Of a stretch of DNA of 64,000 nt, positions 37,798 to 50,714 are shown piece by piece; positions within the stretch are counted from its first letter, which is position 1, and every line of letters begins with the position of its first letter. Below the pieces are notes generated by a model. The model saw only the letters and a list, made by a program, of their open reading frames with translations. It was not told the origin of the DNA and did not search any database. The stretch is from assembly GCA_963921425.1 (NCBI GenBank), contig OY992835.1:25185322-25249321 (forward strand), in the 5' to 3' direction. This DNA is from Dryas octopetala (lineage: Eukaryota > Streptophyta > Magnoliopsida > Rosales > Rosaceae). A program made the position numbers and the translations under genes.

Positions 37798-38001
37798 AAA
37801 TTATTGTATATGACCGCAATATATGTGGCATGATGATGTGGAGTTATCAATTCACTTAGATTATGACATGTGTATGATTTTAAGGGTATTTTTTAGGATT
37901 TAAGGTTTTAAAAATTAATAATTATACACGTGTTATAATTTAAGTAGATTTGTAATACTACATCATCATGTCACGTGGTGTTAGGTCACACACAATAATT
38001 T
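37798..38001. mobile_element. MITE-like inverted-repeat element
   Basis: The left arm starts AAATTATTGTATATGACC and the inverted right arm starts AAATTATTGTGTGTGACC. The arms align for about 85 bp, including GCATGATGATGT versus ACATGATGATGT and ACATGTGTA versus ACACGTGTA. There is no coding capacity. Confidence 0.7.
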
Positions 38002-38060
38002 CTAAAAAAAAAAGGACCCGAAAAAATTGCCTCATTCACCTACATGCCCTCATGACCATA

Positions 38061-38269
38061 AAAAATTATTTGATGTAATCGATATACTGATACGTGATAA
38101 ATGTAACAAATCCAGCATGTAATGGTATTATTAGACAATATATTTATATTAATAGGATATAATATTAATAACATCCACCCATATTATAACACATTAAATT
38201 AATTACATCACTTGATGATATATCAATTATAGCACTTTGGCGGTGTATTGGTTACAATGAATAATTTTT
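38061..38269. mobile_element. Second MITE-like element with short inverted ends
   Basis: The left end AAAAATTATTTGATGTAATC and the inverted right end AAAAATTATTCATTGTAACC share about 30 bp. The same AAATTATT start as the neighbour suggests a related family. The edge overlaps the following tandem duplication. Confidence 0.5.
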
Positions 38270-38406
38270 CCATGACCACCAGTTTTGACGGCAAAGCTAA
38301 TTAGTTGTTTTCTTTTGGTCGACATGGCTAATTAAATAATTTTTCCATGACCACCGATTTTGACGGCAAAGCTAATTAGTTGTTTTGTTTTGGTCGACAT
38401 GGCTAG
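38260..38406. repeat. 75-bp tandem duplication
   Basis: Copies at 38260-38334 and 38335-38406 share aataatttttccatgacc, ttgacggcaaagctaattag and ggtcgacatggcta, with two or three differences. Confidence 0.85.
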
Positions 38407-40853
38407 GTGTTAGACAGCAGGGTCCTCTGATCCTGTTCACTGGGCATGTGAAGTTGTGACAATGTGAAGGTCACTGGGAGCCTGAGGCTTTGAGGCAGGT
38501 CTAATCAGTCAAAGAGATGAGATTGCAACTTTGAGGGATATTAATTTGGCCTTTTGGGTCACCTTTTTGGGCGGTTGGTGGTGGCCCAAATTTTGCAGAG
38601 TGATAGACATGACCTACGACTTGGACTTTGCTACGAACCGATGGATTAGGACATTTTGACAGACACTATTTTCTGTTACGCGTGCTCCTTTCTGCATTGC
38701 TAAAAGAGAGAATGGGGATCTTTTCATGTCATTTTACTCCAATTTCATTGTCTCTTCATCAAACTATAGCTTCAGTTGTTCAGTTGTTTGATTCATGAAT
38801 CAAACTAGCTAGCTTATGTTAAGTCATCTTTCCTATATATATATTGTGCTATATATAATATATAATCAACATATATATATGAGTAATGAGCCACATCGAT
38901 CCATATACTAGTACTGTATATATGTGCACGTGACATACATAAATTGTTTTGAAGAATCTATATTTGTCCAAGAGGAGAATCAAGATCGATCATCGGAGTC
39001 TAGCTGTAGCTAGTTATAAGAATATACTCCTTTAAATTTAATTTATATGCAGAAAGCAGTTGTCGGAGTCTGAGTGCATTTTGGCTATATATACTTGACA
39101 GATATCTCAAATGTCCGAATTAAGGGACATGATAAAAGGAAGACAAGGGTAAAAATCCAAATTAATTAACAGTACCAATATATGTAATGTATATGCTATA
39201 TGGGTCCGGCAGTGTAGGTGCAGGTACCCTTCATCACATGGGCAACAATCCCTTTTTGTGGATCTTATGAATTCATAGGCATCGACATCACATACTGTGC
39301 AACTTAATTACTACTGTACCTAATTCAGACAGTGACAGTACTACTGTGTTATGATGAAGAGGACCTGAAATTCACAAGCAAAGTACGTAGGTCATCGTTT
39401 CGGATACGAAATGAGATTTTTAAATTTAATAAGTCCCTAATGTATTATTTACTATGTTAAACTCAAATTATATATGTGCATGCAAAGGTTGATGATACAA
39501 TTTTTTATAGTTTACCTGGGACCCATATACATACATATATATATATATATATAAAAGGATTAATTAAAATATTTTATGTGTGGCAAGAAGTCAACATATT
39601 TACAGTGCTGCCACTTGTATCTGTCCTTGAAAAAAAACAGATTCTGCAGTGCAGTACTATACATAAAAGCAGCAGACAAGTTGTAAGATAGAAGCAGCAT
39701 ATATATATATATTATATATGAAGATTGACGCACAAAAAGCAATGAGAATCACACAACCCACATCCACAAATTTTCATCTGTTCCCACTTAGGCCCTGCTG
39801 CAGATTCATTGCATGCATGAAAGGAAAAGGAAAAGGAATATGGAGCCCACATTATATGTAGTATTACTGGATCTATCGATGAGACTCGATCGATCATGTT
39901 TCTTTTAATGTATACTACCCGGCCTTTCATTGTGATTACCAGACAAATTAAGCTATTCGAGCAAGCAAGGTCGATCATCAGTTTGCCGCACGTACACCAA
40001 CCAAGTCACTGCAAAGCAACTATTGTTCTAAAACATGGAAAGGAGAGAACACGATCGAGTCAATAAGCCGCAGGCACCAACTTAATTAATAAAAATCACT
40101 CTCACAAAAAAGTATAAAAATATATCACTCTAACACATATTATAATGTTGGGTAATGCATATATATATATATATATATGTTTCGATCTCTTGTTAAACTA
40201 TTGTTAGACTATTAATTTCAACCACAGTTTTCTAATTAATTAATATATCATGTTTTTCACATATATGAACATGGAAAACAATATTGTATATATTTGTTAA
40301 ACTCTTCTTTCATCTTAGCTAGCTAGACAATTCAAACGAATACTAGTACTAGTGAAACTGAACTCTGAATAATAATAGTGGATTTAACATATGTTGTATT
40401 TGTTTATACAATTTATAATTAAGGTTCATTCCAATAAATTATAGCAAACAATTCCAAAGAAAGGCAACAAAATTAGAATTACATTTAATGGAATGAACAG
40501 ATATACATATTCTAATTATGATATCCAATAAACCAAATTCTAGCTAATTAAGGGCACAAGCACAAGATTAAATTAGTCAAACAAACAATCAACCTAGCTC
40601 TAATCAGAGCTAGCTTCAGTCCAGCAATAGGAAATGCTTTCAATGATGATATATACATGTAGCAAAGGAGAGAGTTCCATAAAATACATAAAAGCTAGAT
40701 CGAAGACTATTTCTACACTATATATACTAGAATCACTAGATACCAGGAGAACCCAACAAAATGTAAATATGCATGTAACCCTAAAAATTAAATCCAGGTC
40801 CTCCATCTCCCCTAAAAATAATCATGGCCGGGAGGACACATAGTTATATATAA

Positions 40854-41348
40854 TTAATTTCCCTGACCACCAGTATTCCATGGAGAAGGAAAATAAAGAG
40901 TGGAATTATGAGCACCAGACCCTCCTCCATGAGCCATATAGTTATTAGTCCTTCGAATTGGGGATGAATGTGTGATATTTTCATTATTATTGGAGCAGCT
41001 GCAGGCATAGCGAATCAAATCAGCATTGGTGGCGTCGAGTTCCTTCTGGAGGCGAATGACTTGCCTTTGGAGGACTGAGATGGCGCCAACGCATCCATAC
41101 ACCGGATCTTTTATCCGCGCCTCCGCTTCGTAGGCCAGAGAGTTCACTGCATCTTCTCTCTGATGGGGGAGCACTTCGTTCAGAAGCTTACTCACATTGC
41201 TTGCTCCAAATATCTTGTGAACATTTGCAAACTTCTGTGGCTCCTCCGGTGGGAAGTATGGAGCAAATATGCAATCCGAAATGCATTTTCTCCTCAAGAA
41301 CTTGCACGCAGCACATGGAGAATTTGAATAACTACTAGACGAAGCCAT
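40854..41348 (-). CDS. LBD25: LOB-domain (LBD) transcription factor, class I, LBD25-like
   Basis: A single coding exon of 164 residues. The N-terminal LOB domain has the zinc-binding C block (CAACKFLRRKCISDC, C-x2-C-x6-C-x3-C), the GAS block (FANVHKIFGASNVSKLL) and the leucine-zipper-like L-x6-L-x3-L-x6-L (L-QRQVIR-L-QKE-L-DATNAD-L). The complete zipper marks class I. LOB proteins are nuclear and bind GCGGCG-type sites; they act in organ boundaries, lateral roots and hormone responses. The C-terminus is short and variable (His, Asn, Gly). Assignment to LBD25 (At3g27650) rests on size and neighbours. A donor-like site at about 42551 and an acceptor-like site at about 41374 (minus strand) suggest a leader intron of about 1.2 kb. 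Confidence 0.9.
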   Translation of the reverse strand: MASSSSYSNSPCAACKFLRRKCISDCIFAPYFPPEEPQKFANVHKIFGASNVSKLLNEVLPHQREDAVNSLAYEAEARIKDPVYGCVGAISVLQRQVIRLQKELDATNADLIRYACSCSNNNENITHSSPIRRTNNYMAHGGGSGAHNSTLYFPSPWNTGGQGN

Positions 41349-44300
41349 AATATATCTCCACTCCAGTACTACTGCATCAAATCATAATTTATCTTTTCAA
41401 TTTGGTTCACAAATTGAGAAGGTCTACCACATAACTGAGAGTAAAACACTCAAAACTTATATTTACTGTTTCTCTCATCACTGATAAGTCATGATCTGTG
41501 TATAGTAAAAAGTATTTTTCCCTACAACAAAAGAAAAAAAATACTCTATCACACTAAAGTTACAAATCATCACTAAACCATTAAATGTATATATATATAT
41601 ATATACTAATAATCTTGAAAAATAATTGTTTATTGCGGACATCCACACTGCAAATACCCAAAAACAATACGGGGCATTCAAACGCCCGTACTTGAGCGTT
41701 CAAATACGTACTCCATGTTTTAGCTGCATTGTGAATGTCGGCACCAGAGTCCAACATACTCTTGATATCTCTTTTTTTATGTCTTCCTTTGCAAAAAGGA
41801 AAAAGGTTTGAGTTCTTGAATAAACTGAGAATCATCATGCCGAACTAGAAAACCTTTTAATTTCGTATTCAATTTGGAGATATATATGATTCAGAAGTCA
41901 GAACTACGTACACAACTAGGGTTTACACATGAGCACGTGTACTACTAGTATACTAACTTACATGTATATAATATACTTGCCGACTGATCAAAAACCAAAT
42001 ATATGCTATCTTGTTTGATTTCACACTTCTTTTACTTTTTTGCCAGACAATTAGGCAGTCTTTCTTGAATTTGCAAACACTAGATAGCTACTGCGTGCCT
42101 TGAATATTGCTTCTTAAATAATGACCCAAAACCCCATAAAAGTTTTAAAATAAGATCTGGTATTAATTCCAAGTGATCGAGGCAAGAAATTAAAATCAAG
42201 TACATAAAATTTCCTGCTTTCAGATTCTCTTGAATTTCGTATATATGTAGTTGATCTTAAATTTAATCAAATTAATTAATATATTAATTGTTAGTTAGTC
42301 CTGATCTCCTCCCTTCCTTTCGATCAGTCCACCTTCTACTATTATTCCACAACCCTAATGCCCTGAATCAAATAACCCTTCAATAGTCGAGCAGTTGAAT
42401 TAATTTTCACCAGAAAAATGATAGACATACATTCAAATTAATATTTAAGAGGCTGTTTTTATACTTAATTACCCTAATTTTCTCATAAATTATTTAATCA
42501 GATATATAGCAGATGAAAAATAAAAATAACATATAAATATATAATTGATTACCTCAAGTTTCTCCTTTTGAGTAAACTCTTAATTTCAAGATCTCTTCTT
42601 TGGTTCCCCCAAGAAAAAAGAGGTCGAAGTTGCAGTAACAAATATTCTTGGCTTTGTAACACTGTTGGAATGTGAAAGTTCAAAGAAGAAACCCTAGTTG
42701 CAGGACAGAGCTAGAGAGAAAGCTGTTGCAAGCACAGTGAAAAAAGGTAAGGAAAGATGATGAGTGAGAAGGGAGGCAAAGAGCATTTTCAGTGGGGGGA
42801 GGGCATGGAAAAGCAAAAGACAAGAGTGTTGTGCAATAAACCATCATGGGGCTACAAACCTACAAGGGAAAAAAAGGGATGAGTATGACACTGCCTTTAT
42901 AATAATATTATCAATCAATACTGTTCAAGAAAATTAATTGGCTGATTAATGTGAAACTTTCCCTAATTATCTAGTTAATTTGTTCTCATATATGTCCTAT
43001 CAAATATTGCAATGTTGACATTAAAACAACAATATTTAATTAATTTCAAATTTATATATATATATATATATTAAGCTCTATTAATTGTATATTGGATCGA
43101 ACAAATTAAATCTTGTAATTTTTTTGGGAATTAGGAAAGGGGAATTCAAATTTTAGATTTTTTCAATATTTAGAAAAAAAAAATATATACTACTAGATTA
43201 ATAACTAATTAATTAGTTTAAGTACGTATTGTAATTTAATTTGCTCACGATAAGTGATAATCCTATATAGATCACATTCCATTAGGCCAACAAATTAATT
43301 ATGCTTATCCAAAAAAAAACCCTGATGGAAAATAGCACTCCAATTAATGAGTATTGATATTCTGTATAAATTAAGCTAGCTAGTTGTTACATGATCACCC
43401 AATGTGGTCAAGAATATTAATAGAGCACATATATGATTATCGATCGATCTGTGTGTGCGCACACACACACACCACTAATTGGCCTTAGTACCCCACTTAA
43501 TTAATCAGGCCGGGTTCAAAAAACTGTGTGAATTGAAATGGGTTTAGGTATTATTGTGTTCTGGGCGGTATACATATACATATATATATAGAGGACTCTT
43601 TCAATAAAGGTTTCTCATTTAGTGTTAAATGAGGGATCATCTTATGGGGCCCACACGAGTCGTTTTGTATTAATTCGAATCGTCCATTTTTTGCATCTTC
43701 ATTGATAAATCATCCATACAAAAAATCAGACAAATTGGAAATCGTTTAACCGTTCAATTAAGCGGTCAAAGTTTAGGTATTTATAGAAGAATTTGTTGTT
43801 CGTCTATTTGTTTTAAACTTTGACCGCTTAAATAAACGGCTAAACGATTTCCGATTTGGCTGATTTTTTGCAAAGATGATCTATCAATGGAGATGTAAAA
43901 AATGGACGATTTGGATTAACACAAAACAACTCGTATGGGCCACACAGGGTGATCTCTCATTTAACACTAAATGAGAAATCCCTTATTAGAAGGCCTGTAT
44001 ATATATATTACATAAATTGCTGAGAAGTGAAAGCTTTCACTACTAGCTAGTACTACTGTTTGCTTCTATTATTGAATTCAGTAATCGATAAGCTGCAAAT
44101 ATATATGCACACTCTGTGGCGCCAGTACGTGTAAATTTTTCCATTATATTACAGACAAATCCGCTGAAACAATAAGGACGAAAACCAAATAATTAAATCT
44201 TGTCGGGCCTACCCATCTCAATTCTTCCTGCACACTACCTACCTGACAATTTGCCATAACTTGCATGTAATTAATGCGCATATATATGTATATATACATA

Positions 44301-46970
44301 GAGTTCTGACTCTAGCTAATGTATATCAAAGGGTACACATGTTGTATAATTAAGTTAGGGACAATATAAATTTAATTTAAAGGGCCAATCAAAATCTGAC
44401 GTTGGACAAGTGATTAGTATTTGAGGTGAAATTATAATGACCATGCAATTAGTGTTTAAGGGAGATTGAGATTTTTCGATGGGACAATCGTGTCATATGA
44501 AATATATAATGCTATAATATTATGGCCATATCATACCTGTGTGGTACGATTGCTCCATTCAAATTTTTCTAATGTTAAAAAGCGTTTGAGTACTCTTCCC
44601 TTCTGATAAAAAAAAGGTAAAAGAAAAAAAGAATGTAGGTAAGAAAACTATGTGCGGATGGCACTCCAAATAATTTATAGCACTTTACTAACTTAAGATA
44701 TATTACACATTATTAATTTGGCAGCTTTTTATATGATGGATGGGTTACGATCTTGTAGAACGAATGTGAATTATGTGATCATCATAGTTCGTACCAAAAA
44801 GGAGAAAATAAAAGAGTATATAAGTGTTCACTATTCAGTCCCCCTTGGCTTTCTGGCAACAACATATACTTAAAATAAAAGTAGTACCCTATAATCTAAC
44901 TAGATATGTATATCTAATTAATTATTGCCGAAAGGCCAGAAAGGTATAAGATAACTCTAGCCTAAGTATGGGACCATAGGTGGTGGATTCTTGATCGAGT
45001 CGAGTCGATCACCACTCACAGATAGAACTATTTCATGAGCATACAAATTTAATTATTTCGATCTGTCCAAAAATATCTTTTTTATATTTCAAAACCTCCA
45101 TCATATACACTTTATGCAAGTAATTGTTTACATATAATCAATTTATAGCTAGGCCGGTCCATGAATACTATTTGATCATCATGAAGTAATGATTTGCTTT
45201 CTTTATTTTCTACTCTAGCTTTATATTATTAAAGAGATACATGAATATATTTTGCTTTTGCAGGCAATCGTATACGCCCCTACATATATGCCATACATGT
45301 ATAATTCTCGTTGCCTTTGAAGGAAAACTTTAATTGTGCCAATTAGATATTATTACAATGTATCTACAATAATTGCTGGGTGAAAAAAAGTAATAATATA
45401 TATTAGCCAATTAGGCAATACCGACTCACCCTTTTTCTTATTTTATTAGTGTTTGGTGCCATATTGGAAACTATATATCTTAATTGGGAATCAAGAAGGC
45501 ATGTATCGCAAAATCAATTATTGGGTAGCTAATTAACTATAAGTTCTATAACTTATTGAATCCATATATATATATATATATATATATATGGGTACTGTTC
45601 ATGAATCATGATCATAAGTACTATAATGTCCCAGCGATTCCAACTTGAGGAACTTTCCTTGCTGCATGCCTGAGAATATATATACTTTCTTAATTTACGA
45701 TCATTATTGTGGGTTAGTTGGATTGCGATTAGGCCATTCATAATAGAGAAAAGGGAAAGAAAAGAGGAATATATTTAAGTCCAATAAAGTGTGGTCCTAT
45801 TGTCCTAATGATTAGAGAGGGGCAAATTATTGGTTGATGCAAGATATATATTTTTTATATATGTATATGATCTTTTATACATGCACGCTGATCATTTGAA
45901 TACATTTCGAGCATATATAATAATATTGTCACTTCATAATTTCGTTGCATTTTTATTCTTAAGAGATTGATTGGTGATTGACCAAAAACAAGACAGAAAA
46001 AAAGAGTGATTGACCAAAAAAACAAAGATTAATTAGTAAGAGAGAAAGAGATATGCATGTGGTCATGATGATCACATAATTAATCCCTTCCACTTCTTCA
46101 ATTCCCTTGTCGATCTTCAGCTTGCTGCACTTTGAAGTTGTAGATGTATGTAAATGTACTTATGAATCTGCTAGCTTGTATGTAATTAAAGACAATTGCT
46201 TCAGCTTGTATGTAAAGACAATTGCTTCAAATTCTAAAATGTCGAAGTTGCATGTTTAAATTTTATAGATCAAATTTTAAAATGTCGAAGTTGTTTAAAT
46301 TATGTATATAAAGAATCGATAATCCTATTTTTAATCTTGATTTGATCCTTTTTAAGTTCAAACACAAAATTTGAAAAAAGAAATTCTTTAACCAGCCACT
46401 AATTTTTTATTTTTTTTTGTAAAATGGTCTAAAATTAGTGACAACTAGAAGGATAATTTTTTTTTTGGCCAATGACTAAAGGATAATTAAATGAGAACAA
46501 TTTTTTGGATTTTTTTTATTTATTTGAAAGACACTCCTAGTCCTAGATATAATTGACTCGCACAAAAATATATAATACAAGTCGTTTTAATTTTAGTGCG
46601 TTTTCAATCGAAAATAAATAAATGCTCAACGTGTTTTTTTTTTCTTTACTATCCATTGAAATTATTGAACAATTTCGAAAATTATTTAGTTTGTATTATG
46701 GTATATATATAATTTCAAAATCGATTAGAATAAAATAAATGTTTTTTGGTAAAATAAACTAGAATGAAATAATTTCTTTAGAAAAGAAAAACATGAGTAA
46801 ATATTATTTATTTTTTCACTAAACTATATTCTTTAATTAGTAACTGCGTGAAACTTAACCGGATGTTGCCTTAGATTTGAAGGAGACCGGAACATTAACG
46901 GATATCGGACAATACAAATTACCGAAAAACAAATAAAATTGAAGCAAAGTCCGAGAAATTAAAATCATCA
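41349..46970. other. LBD leader/promoter and long intergenic region to MKK3
   Basis: No further gene is supported in 5.6 kb. On the minus strand GAG|GTAATC at about 42551 and TTGATGCAG at about 41375 would bound an LBD leader intron. The likely LBD leader exon lies at about 42552-42770, and a TTATAAAG word at about 42895 could be its TATA box. A foldback MITE sits at 43591-43997. The rest is AT-rich with (TA)n tracts. The last part, before 46971, is the MKK3 upstream region. Confidence 0.5.
43591..43997. mobile_element. Foldback MITE with arms of about 190 bp
   Basis: The left arm begins GAGGACTCTTTCAATAAAGG and the inverted right arm begins CAGGCCTTCTAATAAGGGAT. The two arms then match over nearly the whole element, including TTTCTCATTTAGTGTTAAAT, CGTCCATTTTTT and TTAAGCGGTCAAAGTTTA words. 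The centre is near 43800. The element is about 405 bp, flanked on both sides by (TA)n, which hides the target duplication. A transcript would fold into a long hairpin. Confidence 0.85.
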
Positions 46971-49945
46971 ATGGCTGGATTAGAGGAATTAAGAAAAAAG
47001 CTCACACCTTTGTTCGATGCCGAAAAGGGTTTCTCTGCCGGCTCGACCTTGGACCCTTGCGATTCCTATACAGTAAGCTTTTTGGATCATTAATTTTTTA
47101 ATTTCTTTCAAATTTTTCATTTTTTAAAATTTTTTTGAAATGGGATTGATTCTTTTGTTTTGTTTGGCTGAAGCTATCGGACAGTGGAACGGTGAACTTA
47201 CTGAGCAGATCGTACGGTGTGTACAACATCAACGAGCTCGGATTGCAAAAATGGCCGTCGTTTGCGGTGGACGACAGTGGCGAAAAGACGTACCGGTGTG
47301 CTTCGCATGAGATGAGGGTATTTGGGGCAATTGGCAGTGGTGCCAGCAGCGTTGTACAGAGAGCTATCCACATTCCCACTCATCGAATTTTAGCCCTCAA
47401 GAAGATCAATATATTCGAAAAGGTAAATTTTTCAGATATCAATGTCAGTGTATTTTCAGTATTTATGTTTTGTTTTTACAGTAAAACTAGGATCACTAGT
47501 TTAAGTATTTGAATTCCAAATTTGGGACTTGTATGCTAGTGATTAGTGACCCAGATGCAAATGGTGCAAAAAATTTGCAAACTTTGAGTGTGAATATTGA
47601 AATAGGGACTCAATTATGTATTCCATTATGGGTTCTTATCCAAATTTGTTTTATAATAGGAGAAAAGGCAACAGCTGCTTACTGAGATACGGACGCTATG
47701 TGAAGCACCTTGTTACCAAGGTCTTGTAGAGTTTCATGGCGCGTTTTATACGCCTGACTCTGGACAAATAAGCATAGCTTTGGAGTATATGGATGGAGGG
47801 TCATTGGCTGATATCTTAAGATTGCGGAAAAGAATACCCGAGCCTCTACTTTCTTCTATGTTTCAGAAGCTTCTACATGTAAGCATGTTGACACTCAGTT
47901 TTAGCTCAATTTATTCAGAATATGGTGCATTTTTTTGTTGTTTAAGTGTTTCTGTATTTTCACTTTGGAAGGGATTGAGCTACTTGCATGGAGTTAGGCA
48001 TCTGGTTCACAGAGACATAAAGCCTGCCAATTTGCTTGTAAATCTCAAGGGTGAGCCAAAGATTACAGATTTTGGTATAAGTGCTGGCTTAGAGAATTCA
48101 ATGGCAATGGTTGGTGATGCTTGCTTGCATCTTTGTGCTTTGGATTTAATCATAGTGATTCATCACTGCTTTCTTTAGTGCATTCATTTCATTGCATGTT
48201 ATGTTTGGGGGCATAGATATTAAGTTTGGTTTTTTGGTATTAACAAATCTCACAAATTAATTACCAGTGTGCGACATTCGTTGGGACGGTTACGTACATG
48301 TCGCCTGAGCGAATTCGAAATGAGAATTATTCTTATCCAGCTGATATATGGAGTCTTGGTCTTGCTCTCTTTGAGTGTGGTACTGGAGAATTCCCATATA
48401 CAGCTAATGATGGACCTGTCAATCTTATGTTGCAGGTAAAATACCTATACCTGTTAACAGACAACATCATTCCTCTTTACTCATCCAAGCAACTAACAAA
48501 TATCATAATTACTGCATTCATATGCTCTCCATTGCCCGCATGCCAGCCTTTTTTTTGCAACTAAAGTTGTGAGGTCTTTTGGCAGATCTTGGATGATCCA
48601 TCACCTACACCTTCACAACACAAATTTTCACCGGAGTTCTGCTCATTTATTGAAGCCTGCTTGCAAAAGGACGCGGATGCTAGGCAAACAGCAGAGCAGG
48701 TGATCAAATACCAGATACTAGCCGTAGTATACAATCTGGAACATGATAGCATGACCTCGACATTGTTTAACTAGTATTCTCCTGGTGCAGCTACTTTCAC
48801 ACCCCTTCATCACAAAGTATGAGGATTCCCAAGTGGACTTAGCAGCATTTGTCCGAAGTGTTTTTGATCCAACACAAAGGATGAAGGACTTGGCAGATGT
48901 GAGTACTTGATTCTTGCATTCTCTATTATCCAACAAAAAGTGCGATAATAAAAACTACAGAAAAAATGTCAGTCTTAATATAACCTTTGCAACTCACAGT
49001 ATTCAATTTAATAAAGAAATAGAGTTATTCACGGTATTCAATTTGAATTGAGCTCAATTCCCAGTTGCTTCTAATGCAAAGTTGAATGTGAAAGCATTGT
49101 CCTATAATATCTCACTCGAAGTATAGAATACTTTGATCTCACTTATAAATACAAAGGCCACAGTATTCAATTTATAATGGCTTGGTACCTACCCCTAATT
49201 ATGCTTGTGTACGGATATTGATCTCCCTTATTATTTTCTGACCAGATGCTTACAATACATTTTTACCTACTCTTTGATGGACCTGATGAGCTCTGGCAAC
49301 ATGCAAAGACCTTATACAATGAAGATTCGACTTTCAGGTACTGAAAAGTGCTACGAGAACTTTCCGTCATTTTCTTGTATTGAAATTCAGATTTGGTAGT
49401 TTTTGTCAAGACAACAAGAAGGAACTTCATGTTTTTAATCCATTAGCAAGGAACGACTTCTCATTTGAAACATCCACTTGATTGAACCGGAGGAAAAGAT
49501 TTCAAGAACTTCTATTGGAATAACTCTGTACTTCCCATTTAAACATATGAGCCTACCCCTAATATAAACTTCTATTTTTTTAAGTTCCTCTGGAGATCAA
49601 CTAGTCGGCCCAAATGATATCTTTGCGACTTTGTCAAGAATACGGAGTACATTAGCTGGTGACTGGCCTCCTGAAAGACTTGTGCATGTTGTGGAAAAGC
49701 TTCAGTGCCGTGCTCATGGTCAGGATGGAGTAGCAATTAGGGTGTCAGGATCTTTCATCGTTGGAAATCAGTTCCTTATATGTGGAGATGGTGAACAGGT
49801 AGAGGGCTTGGCAAGTATTAAAGATCTTTCCATTGATATTCCGAGTAAGCGGATGGGTACATTTCGTGAGCAGTTCATTATGGAGCCAAGCAATATTATT
49901 GGGCGCTACTCCATTGCTAAACAAGAACTTTATATTATGCAATAA
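46971..49945 (+). CDS. MKK3: MAP kinase kinase 3 (MKK3) with C-terminal NTF2 domain
   Basis: Nine exons: 46971-47072, 47174-47422, 47660-47878, 47972-48109, 48268-48435, 48586-48699, 48791-48898, 49246-49337 and 49585-49945. They sum to 1,551 nt, or 516 residues; Arabidopsis MKK3 has about 520. Kinase motifs in order: glycine loop [11 protein letters not shown] lysine in LALKKI, catalytic loop [15 protein letters not shown], an S-x5-T activation site (ENSMAMCATFVGT) and SPE. The C-terminal part (about 375-516) is the NTF2-like domain found only in group B plant MKKs. MKK3 acts in MAPK cascades downstream of MAPKKK13-20 with group C MAPKs, in ABA, wounding and jasmonate signalling. Natural alleles control grain dormancy in barley and wheat. 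The copy looks intact. Confidence 0.95.
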
Positions 49946-50714
49946 ATAGAGGTTCCCAACTTAGTGTCGGAATAATCATCGTGTGATTCTAACGTTTAAC
50001 ACACGTACAGCCAAAAGCTCTCATCACGGCAAGCTTGTGTTGTATCATTATCATTTTTGTAATTAAATGGCCATAAATTAAATTCGTAGTTATTCCTGCT
50101 ATTTATCAGAATAATTTGCAGTACGAATTCACAATTAATTTATTAGGTTAAACCTAAAGGTCAATAATTAAGGCATACATGGGGTCATCTTTTTTATGGA
50201 GGTCATATGGCCATTGCATTCTATCTTTCAAACAAATCATGGCGAATAATTCCCCTAACATTTCCATTTGTTCCTGGGCATATCCTTTTTGTCCCTCAAA
50301 CTCTATCACCCAACCGAACAAATCCTGACGCGAAACAGTTGACAGCCTACACACTTGGAATTCTTCATATTACATAACGCATACCACAAAAACATCTTCA
50401 AGTTCGTTACAATGTGATCTATTCCCTTTTGTTTTTGGTCCATCAATAAAAATCCTTCTGTATGCCGCTTTACGATCAAAATAGAACCTGCATAAATTCA
50501 ATCCAACACAATCAGCCTTCCAACTAAGAATGCCATTTCTCGGAAACAAAGTGTCTGAGAAAAACTTGAGAATGCTTACCATTAGTAATCTGAAAAAGGG
50601 TTGATGCACCCGCTTCTGAGGCAGGAGACCCAGCAGCAATATTGGCACTTTGTACAGTAAACTCAATATTGTAGGATAAAAATATATGACAACAAAAAAT
50701 GAAAAGAAGAAGCC
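49946..50714. other. Convergent MKK3 / CDT2 3' region with coding-like minus-strand frames
   Basis: MKK3 and the CDT2-like gene converge here. On the minus strand, removing a possible intron between TACTAATG|GTAAGC (near 50575) and TTTATGCAG (near 50490) leaves an open frame of about 85 codons that includes SILIVKRHTEGF. A separate frame (50154-50354) has CRLSTVSRQDLFGWVIEFEG. No family is recognised. This may be a spliced CDT2 3' UTR, an alternative last exon, or a decayed gene. Confidence 0.35.

Larger units (their letters stand above)
37130..40853. other. Long AT-rich intergenic region between oleosin and LBD genes
   Basis: No gene is supported. The open frame at 37076-37465 (+) is antisense to the oleosin promoter and has no domain. 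The region holds two MITE-like inverted repeats (37798-38001, 38061-38269), a 75-bp tandem duplication (38260-38406) and several (TA)n tracts (39536-39553, 40157-40178). The last few hundred bases are probably the LBD 3' UTR. Confidence 0.5.

Noticed and set aside
44490-44570. Possible inverted repeat (acaatcgtgtcatatg / catacctgtgtggtacgattg)
   Set aside because: Pairing is short and interrupted; it is no better than expected in AT-rich DNA.
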